Below, one piece after another: positions 59,071 to 64,000 of a stretch of 64,000 bases of DNA. The notes beneath the pieces are model-generated. The model was given only the letters and a program-made list of their open reading frames with translations, was not told where the DNA came from and did no database searches. Origin of the DNA: Streptomyces lincolnensis (GTDB taxonomy: Bacteria; Actinomycetota; Actinomycetes; Streptomycetales; Streptomycetaceae); NCBI RefSeq assembly GCF_021173675.1, contig NZ_JAIHON010000018.1, positions 124,001 through 188,000 on the forward strand. The letters are read 5' to 3'. The stretch's first letter is position 1; each line of letters starts with the position of its first letter. Made by a program: the position numbers and the translations under genes.

Positions 59071-60264
59071 TCAACCCTTCACACAGATGAACTGCTTCAG
59101 CTTCGCCACGACCTCGACGAGATCGCGCTGCTGCTCCATCACCTGGTCGATGTTCTTGTAAGCACCCGGAATCTCATCAAGCACGCCGGAGTCCTTGCGG
59201 CACTCGACACCCCGTGTCTGCTCCTCCAGATCCCGCACCGAGAAACGCCTCTTGGCCGCGTTCCGACTCATCCGCCGACCCGCCCCATGGGAAGCCGAGT
59301 TGAAGGCCTTCTCGTTTCCGAGCCCCTTCACGATGTACGAGCTGGTGCCCATCGAGCCGGGAATGATCCCGTACTCGCCGGAGCCCGCGCGGATCGCTCC
59401 CTTACGAGTGACCAGCAGGTCCATGCCCTCGTACCTCTCCTCCGCCACGTAGTTGTGGTGGCAGGAGATCTCCGTCTCGAAGGTCGGCTTCGCCTTCTTG
59501 AACTCCTTGCGGATCACGTCCTTCAGGAGCCCCATCATGATCGCGCGGTTGTACTTGGCGTATTCCTGCGCCCAGTAAAGATCATTCCGGTACGCCGCCA
59601 TCTGCGGAGTGTCCGAGACGAACACCGCGAGGTCGCGGTCGACCAGCCCCTGGTTGTGCGGAAGCTTCTGAGCGACACCGATGTGGTACTCGGCCAGTTC
59701 CTTGCCGATGTTCCGGGAGCCGGAGTGCAGCATGAGCCAGACCGAATTCGACTGATCCAGACAGACTTCGATCATGTGGTTGCCGGATCCGAGCGTTCCC
59801 ATCTGCTTCCCGGCCCGCTCCTCCCGGAACTTCACCGCGTCCGCAACCCCGTCGAACCGCCCCCAGAAGTCCTCCCACCCCGCAGTACCGAACCCGTGCA
59901 GCCGCCCCGGATCCACGGGACTGTCATGCATCCCCCGCCCCACCGGAATCGCCTGCTCGATCTTCGACCGCAGCCGGGACAGGTCCCCCGGCAGATCGTT
60001 CGCGGTGAGGGACGTCTTCACGGCAGACATCCCACACCCGATGTCCACCCCCACCGCCGCCGGACACACCGCACCCCGCATCGCGATGACGGACCCCACC
60101 GTCGCCCCCTTGCCGTAGTGGACGTCCGGCATGACCGCGAGGCCCTTGATCCACGGCAGGGTGGCCACGTTCCGCAGTTGCTGGAGCGCGCCCTCCTCGA
60201 CGGAGGCCGGGTCGGTCCACATCCGGATCGGAACCTTCGCGCCCGGCATTTCCACGTACGACAT
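59071..60264 (-). CDS. rtcB: RNA-splicing ligase RtcB
   Basis: 397 residues from ATG 60264 (MSYVEMPGAKVP); a longer open frame to 60375 is not supported by similarity. Conserved blocks: VMPDVHYGKGATVGSV, VGVDIGCGM with the metal-binding Cys, GTLGSGNHMIEV, LMLHSGSRNIG, and SHGAGRRMSR containing the guanylylated His. RtcB joins 2',3'-cyclic phosphate and 5'-hydroxyl RNA ends with GTP and Mn. No archease gene is seen nearby. The host gene is uninterrupted despite the neighbouring homing endonuclease. Confidence 0.95.
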   Translation of the reverse strand: MSYVEMPGAKVPIRMWTDPASVEEGALQQLRNVATLPWIKGLAVMPDVHYGKGATVGSVIAMRGAVCPAAVGVDIGCGMSAVKTSLTANDLPGDLSRLRSKIEQAIPVGRGMHDSPVDPGRLHGFGTAGWEDFWGRFDGVADAVKFREERAGKQMGTLGSGNHMIEVCLDQSNSVWLMLHSGSRNIGKELAEYHIGVAQKLPHNQGLVDRDLAVFVSDTPQMAAYRNDLYWAQEYAKYNRAIMMGLLKDVIRKEFKKAKPTFETEISCHHNYVAEERYEGMDLLVTRKGAIRAGSGEYGIIPGSMGTSSYIVKGLGNEKAFNSASHGAGRRMSRNAAKRRFSVRDLEEQTRGVECRKDSGVLDEIPGAYKNIDQVMEQQRDLVEVVAKLKQFICVKG

Positions 60265-60490
60265 ATCGTCCTCATTCCCCCGGAAACCAACAGAAGTCTT
60301 AAATCGCAAAACCGGCGCCAAGGTCAATGAAAGGGACAACGGACCGGCGTCCACGGCCGTGCGTGCGATACACATTGTCTCCAGGGCACAACCCCCCGCG
60401 GCAAGCGATTAACCAGCGGGGACACTGAAGAACCCGGCTGCGGACCGGCACAGGACCGGGCACCGCGACACCGTCGAGAGGAGCCTCACC

Positions 60491-61336
60491 GTGCAGCGGA
60501 AGGCCTACGTCCCCGGCATCGCCGCACTCCTCGCGGCCGTGCTGGCCGGCTGCACCGGAAGCTCCGGGGACACCGGTACGACGGACGACTCCAACCCCGG
60601 CGACGCCGGCACCGCCTCGGCCCCCGCCCAGCCGGGCCGGTACCGCACGCTCCCCGAGCCCTGCGGCTCGGTCGGCCAGGGCACCCTGGACTCGATGCTG
60701 CCCGGCATCCGGCAGATCGCGGACGAGGACCAGCGGACGAAGGCGTACGAGGGCGAGGCGACGCTGACGTACGACACGGACCGCAAGGTGGGCTGCCGTT
60801 GGAAGGTGGAGTCCACGGACGCCACCGACCATCTGCTGGTCGACTTCGAGCGGGTGGTGTCCTACGACAGTTCCGTGAGCGGCGACAGCCAGGCGGAGCA
60901 GCAGTTCGCGAAGCTGGAGGCGGCGGCGGACCTGCCGGAGCCGACGGCGTCCGAGCCGGCGAGCCCCACGGCGACCCCCACCGACTCCGCGTCGGCCTCG
61001 ACGTCGCCCTCCCCGACTCCCTCCGCCTCCTCCCCCGCCTCCCCCTCCTCGGGCGCGCCGTCGGGATCCCCCTCCCCGTCGGTCACCCCGTCGCTCCTGC
61101 AGCCCCGTCTCCTGGAGGACCTGGGCGACGAGGCGTTCCTCGACGACGCGTTGAGCAGCTCGGGTTCGACGGCCCAGCAGCGCACGGTGACTGTGGCGTT
61201 CCGCACGTCCAACGTCATCGTGACCATCGAGTACGTGGAGCAGCCGACGACGATCGGCGTGGTCCCGGACAGCAAGGAAATGCAGGACAAGGCCCGGAAT
61301 CTGGCCGCTCAGCTGGCCGACTCGCTGTCGGGCTGA
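60491..61336 (+). CDS. DUF3558-type lipoprotein
   Basis: 281 residues from GTG 60491 with GAGGAG upstream. Signal sequence with lipobox VLAGC (Cys21), a Ser/Gly/Asp-rich linker, then a domain starting RYRTLPEPCGSV with a later CRWKV that looks like DUF3558. A long Ser/Pro/Thr stretch (about 155-200) interrupts the domain before FRTSNVIVTIEYVEQ. Extracellular, lipid-anchored, function unknown. A related lipoprotein follows 118 bp downstream. Confidence 0.8.
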   Translation: MQRKAYVPGIAALLAAVLAGCTGSSGDTGTTDDSNPGDAGTASAPAQPGRYRTLPEPCGSVGQGTLDSMLPGIRQIADEDQRTKAYEGEATLTYDTDRKVGCRWKVESTDATDHLLVDFERVVSYDSSVSGDSQAEQQFAKLEAAADLPEPTASEPASPTATPTDSASASTSPSPTPSASSPASPSSGAPSGSPSPSVTPSLLQPRLLEDLGDEAFLDDALSSSGSTAQQRTVTVAFRTSNVIVTIEYVEQPTTIGVVPDSKEMQDKARNLAAQLADSLSG

Positions 61337-61454
61337 CCCCCCTTCACACGCCTCTCACGCGCGCACACGAAGCCGTCGAAGCACATCCGCACGGCAGCCT
61401 CACCGCGTACCGTGGCCCCTCGGACCCGATCCGACGGCAGGAATCACGAGCGTC

Positions 61455-62351
61455 ATGAGTGAAGGAACCATGCAGCGACCAGCACAGCGAGACCAGGGTG
61501 ACCAGCGAGCGAAGCGTCGGGGCCGGGGCCGCGGCCGCGTCCTTGTCTGCGCGGCCGCCGTCCCCGTGGCGCTGATCGTGGCCGGCTGCTCATCCGACTC
61601 CGGCTCCGGCTCCGGCGACGCCGACAGTGGCGGCAAGAGCGCGGACACGGCCGCGTCGGCGTCGGCGAGCCCGTCGCCGACGGTGCAGGCGGCGGTGTAC
61701 AAGTCGCTGCCGAAGGCGTGCGGTGCGGTGACGAAGAAGACGCTGGGCGAGCTCGTCCCGAAGGGCAAGTCCGGCAAGGAGGGCACCGCGGACGACGCGG
61801 GCACGCGTGCCAGCTGCTCGTGGAGCAGCCTGGACAACAACGGCGTCAAGGGCTCCCAGTTCCGCTGGCTGAACGTCTCGATGCTGCGTTTCGAGTCGGA
61901 CACCTCGCGCGGTTCGGGCGAGGAGCAGGCGCAGAAGTACTACGACAAGCAGATCCAGGACGCGCAGTCCTCCGCGGGTGCGAAGAACACCAAGTCGAAG
62001 CCGGTGTCCGGGACGGGTGACGCGGCGACGACGGTGACGTACGACCTGAAGAAGAAGGAAGGCTCCTTCAAGCAGCAGACGGTCGTCACGCGCGTCGAGA
62101 ACGTCGTCATCACCCTCGACTACAACGGCGCGGGTCTCGCGGGGGAGAAGACCCCGAGCGCGGCCTCGCTGACCAAGCTCGCCGAGAAGGCGACCAAGGA
62201 GGCCGTGGCCGCGGTGTCGGCCGCCAACGGCGGGGGTGGCACGGGCGGTGACGCGGGCGCGGCGAGCCCCACGCCGTCGTCGTCGGCGTCGGCCTCCAAG
62301 GGCGCGTCGAAGTCGCCGTCCCCTTCCCCCTCAGCGTCGAAGAAGAGCTGA
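61455..62351 (+). CDS. DUF3558-type lipoprotein, second copy
   Basis: 298 residues; an internal ATG five codons later (MQRPAQ) is an alternative start. A basic segment, a hydrophobic stretch and lipobox IVAGC (Cys45) precede a Ser/Asp/Gly linker. The domain reads VYKSLPKACGAVTKKTLGELVP, then CSWSSLDNNG, DAATTVTYDLKKKEG and VITLDYNGAG. A Lys/Ser/Pro-rich tail ends the protein. It is clearly related to the preceding lipoprotein and probably arose by duplication. Confidence 0.82.
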   Translation: MSEGTMQRPAQRDQGDQRAKRRGRGRGRVLVCAAAVPVALIVAGCSSDSGSGSGDADSGGKSADTAASASASPSPTVQAAVYKSLPKACGAVTKKTLGELVPKGKSGKEGTADDAGTRASCSWSSLDNNGVKGSQFRWLNVSMLRFESDTSRGSGEEQAQKYYDKQIQDAQSSAGAKNTKSKPVSGTGDAATTVTYDLKKKEGSFKQQTVVTRVENVVITLDYNGAGLAGEKTPSAASLTKLAEKATKEAVAAVSAANGGGGTGGDAGAASPTPSSSASASKGASKSPSPSPSASKKS

Positions 62352-62395
62352 CTGTCACACACCAGCCGTAACGCGCAGCTCACACCGCCTTTTTG

Positions 62396-62426
62396 ACGGA
62401 GCCCGGCCCCCTCCAGGGACCGGGCT
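62396..62426 (+). terminator. Terminator hairpin after DUF3558 gene
   Basis: GGAGCCCGG (62396-62404) pairs with CCGGGCTCC (62418-62426) across a 13-nt loop, 45 bp after the stop codon. Confidence 0.65.
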
Positions 62427-62507
62427 CCGGCCGTACCGGGGCCACGTTCGGCGTACACATGTGCCACCCTGTTGCGCGCAACGACATGCATGGGGAGGGG
62501 AGTACGG

Positions 62508-63809
62508 GTGGCCGCGCCACTGCAGTTGACACGAATGCACCGGGTTCTGATCGGCGTGGTCGTGACCGGTGCCGTCATCATCGCCGGCATCGGCTTCGCG
62601 GGGTCCTACGCGGCGGTCCGTGAACTCGCGCTCCAGAAGGGCTTCGGGAACTTCAGCTACGTCTTCCCGATCGGCATCGACGCGGGCATCTGCGTCCTGC
62701 TGGCGCTGGACCTCCTGCTGACCTGGATCCGCATCCCCTTCCCCCTGCTCCGCCAGACGGCGTGGCTGCTGACGGCCGCCACGATCGCCTTCAACGGCGC
62801 GGCGGCCTGGCCGGACCCGCTGGGTGTCGGCATGCACGCGGTGATCCCGATCCTGTTCGTGGTCTCCGTCGAGGCGGCGCGGCACGCGATCGGCCGTATC
62901 GCCGACATCACGGCGGACAAGCACATGGAGGGCGTCCGCCTCACCCGCTGGCTCCTCTCGCCCGTCCCCACCTTCCTGCTGTGGCGCCGTATGAAGCTGT
63001 GGGAGCTGCGCTCCTACGAGCAGGTCATCAAGCTCGAACAGGAACGTCTCGTCTACCAGGCCCGGCTGCGCTCCCGCTTCGGCCGGGCCTGGCGTCGCAA
63101 GGCCCCGGTGGAGTCCCTGATGCCGCTGCGCCTGGCCCGCTACGGCGTCCCCCTGGCGGAGACCGCCCCGGCGGGCCTGGCGGCGGCGGGCATCGAACCG
63201 GCGCTCCTGCCTCCGGCGCCGCAGCAGGAACTGGCACCGATGCCTGCGGCGGCCGACCCCGCCGCACTGGCCACGGCCGACCGTCAGGAGACTCCGGCCC
63301 TGGCGAAGGCGGCGCCCCGGAGCGAACAGCCGCAGACCCCGCCCAGCGTCCCCGAGGCGGAGCAACAGGCCGACGAACCCGAGCCCGACCAGAGCCCCTG
63401 GTTCGAAGCCCCCCGCCAGATCGACTACCAGGGCGGCTACGACCCCACGTACAACCCGCAGGAGCAGTACGAGCAGTGGTACGCGGAGCAGCAGCAGGCG
63501 GAGCAGTACGAGGAGCAGTACCGCCTGGAGCCGGAGGAGACCGGCACCTTCCCCATCCCCGTGGGCCCCAACCGCACCCGTGAGCTGGGCGAGGGCGGCG
63601 GCATCCCGGACTTCGAGCCGGACGAGGAGTCGTACTACCAGGTCTTCAAGCAGTCGATAAGCGGCAGCGGCTACCCCACGCCCCGTGAGTTCGGCGAGAA
63701 CGTGGAGGCCGAGTTCAGCATCGCCCTCCCCCCGGAGGACATGAAGCGCATGGTCAACCGCTTCACCAACCGCTACAACGCGGAACTGGAAGAGGACCAC
63801 ATCGCGTAA
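62508..63809 (+). CDS. DUF2637 (Spd-like) membrane protein
   Basis: 433 residues from GTG 62508, preceded by GGGGAGGGGAG. Four membrane helices fall in the first 130 residues (IGVVVTGAVIIAGIGFAGSY; FPIGIDAGICVLLALDLLL and following), which is the DUF2637 domain related to the SpdB plasmid-spread and chromosomal Spd-like proteins. WLLSPVPTFLLWRRMKLWE follows the last helix. The remainder is a cytoplasmic Pro/Glu/Gln-rich tail with a YEQWYAEQQQAEQYEEQY region near 320. Role unknown; DNA-transfer and DNA-partition associations are family knowledge only. Confidence 0.82.
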   Translation: MAAPLQLTRMHRVLIGVVVTGAVIIAGIGFAGSYAAVRELALQKGFGNFSYVFPIGIDAGICVLLALDLLLTWIRIPFPLLRQTAWLLTAATIAFNGAAAWPDPLGVGMHAVIPILFVVSVEAARHAIGRIADITADKHMEGVRLTRWLLSPVPTFLLWRRMKLWELRSYEQVIKLEQERLVYQARLRSRFGRAWRRKAPVESLMPLRLARYGVPLAETAPAGLAAAGIEPALLPPAPQQELAPMPAAADPAALATADRQETPALAKAAPRSEQPQTPPSVPEAEQQADEPEPDQSPWFEAPRQIDYQGGYDPTYNPQEQYEQWYAEQQQAEQYEEQYRLEPEETGTFPIPVGPNRTRELGEGGGIPDFEPDEESYYQVFKQSISGSGYPTPREFGENVEAEFSIALPPEDMKRMVNRFTNRYNAELEEDHIA

Positions 63810-63826
63810 CCACGCGGAGGTACGAG

Positions 63827-63862
63827 GATGGGGGCGCCCGGCGAACACCGGGCGCCCCCATC
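63827..63862. terminator. Bidirectional terminator hairpin
   Basis: Perfect 15-bp inverted repeat GATGGGGGCGCCCGG (63827-63841) and complement (63848-63862) with a 6-nt loop, between the convergent DUF2637 and lysyl-tRNA synthetase genes. Confidence 0.85.
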
Positions 63863-63876
63863 GTCGTAGAACAGGC

Positions 63877-64000
63877 TTACTCCCCGAGCAGGGCCCGCAC
63901 CCGCTCCTGCCCCACCGCCAGCAGCAGCGTGGGCAGCCGCGGCCCCGTGTCCCGCCCGACCAGCAGGTGGTACAGCAGGGCGAAGAAGGTCCGCTGCGCG
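63877..64000 (-). CDS. lysK: Class I lysyl-tRNA synthetase, C-terminal end (partial)
   Basis: A minus-strand frame with TAA at 63877-63879 runs off the right edge of the window. Its last 40 residues include FFALLYHLLVGRDTGPRLP and end AVGQERVRALLGE. This matches my recollection of the C-terminus of class I lysyl-tRNA synthetase in streptomycetes (FxxLYxxLLGRDxGPRLPTLL). The catalytic part with HIGH and KMSKS lies outside the window, so the assignment rests on this tail only. A strong terminator lies just beyond the stop. Confidence 0.65.
   Translation of the reverse strand, partial: AQRTFFALLYHLLVGRDTGPRLPTLLLAVGQERVRALLGE

Overview
The window reads as a chromosome segment of a Streptomyces species. 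Base composition is very GC-rich, codon third positions are almost all G or C, GTG starts and 4-bp ATGA/GTGA gene overlaps are common, and several families are typical of streptomycetes (DUF3558 lipoproteins, DUF2637 and DUF6777 proteins, NarL-type two-component pairs, MbtH). No rRNA, tRNA, CRISPR array, prophage or insertion sequence was recognised.

Layout. 1-14.2 kb: the end of a LysR regulator, an EamA exporter, an NCS1 nucleobase permease, a UvrA2-type ABC ATPase divergent from a double-MerR regulator, a DUF6777/PASTA membrane-anchored protein, an orphan receiver, a NarL response regulator/histidine kinase pair, and a PucR regulator divergent from a cytosine deaminase coupled to an isopenicillin-N-synthase-like oxygenase. 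14.2-22.1 kb: a minus-strand run for System II cytochrome c maturation (TlpA/ResA, CcdA, ResB, CcsB) beside hemL, a histidine phosphatase and a deacetylase-like lipoprotein. 22.8-31.9 kb: a conserved small protein, a second two-component pair with a DUF418-like membrane protein, then a LacI (damaged DNA-binding end)/MHS transporter/secreted hydrolase/PaaX group.

32.0-45.7 kb is the most interesting part: a compact, atypical nonribosomal-peptide-like cluster. Minus-strand genes run from a free-standing carrier protein through an FkbM methyltransferase, a single adenylation-domain protein (manually read specificity code close to that for Asn), an AsnO-like oxygenase, MbtH and an ATP-grasp ligase to a flavin reductase. 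Opposite them lie a PP-loop ATPase with a CxxC motif and a TSUP exporter. A further minus-strand operon encodes an SsuD-like flavin monooxygenase, an MFS exporter and a second ATP-grasp ligase, and a type II thioesterase lies beyond. The inferred logic is activation of (hydroxy)asparagine on a stand-alone carrier, oxygen-methylation or oxidation, and peptide-bond formation by ATP-grasp enzymes rather than condensation domains, with an unassigned PP-loop step that may involve sulfur. I do not recognise the product.

45.7-64 kb: an FMN-reductase/leucine-rich-repeat fusion, a secreted histidine acid phosphatase, an M20 peptidase, an OmpR-type two-component system, a second FMN reductase/LLM monooxygenase pair, GNAT, quinone-oxidoreductase/HxlR and SDR genes, a free-standing LAGLIDADG endonuclease next to rtcB, two DUF3558 lipoproteins, a DUF2637 protein, and the C-terminal end of a class I lysyl-tRNA synthetase at the right edge. 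Strong perfect inverted repeats mark many of the convergent gene ends.
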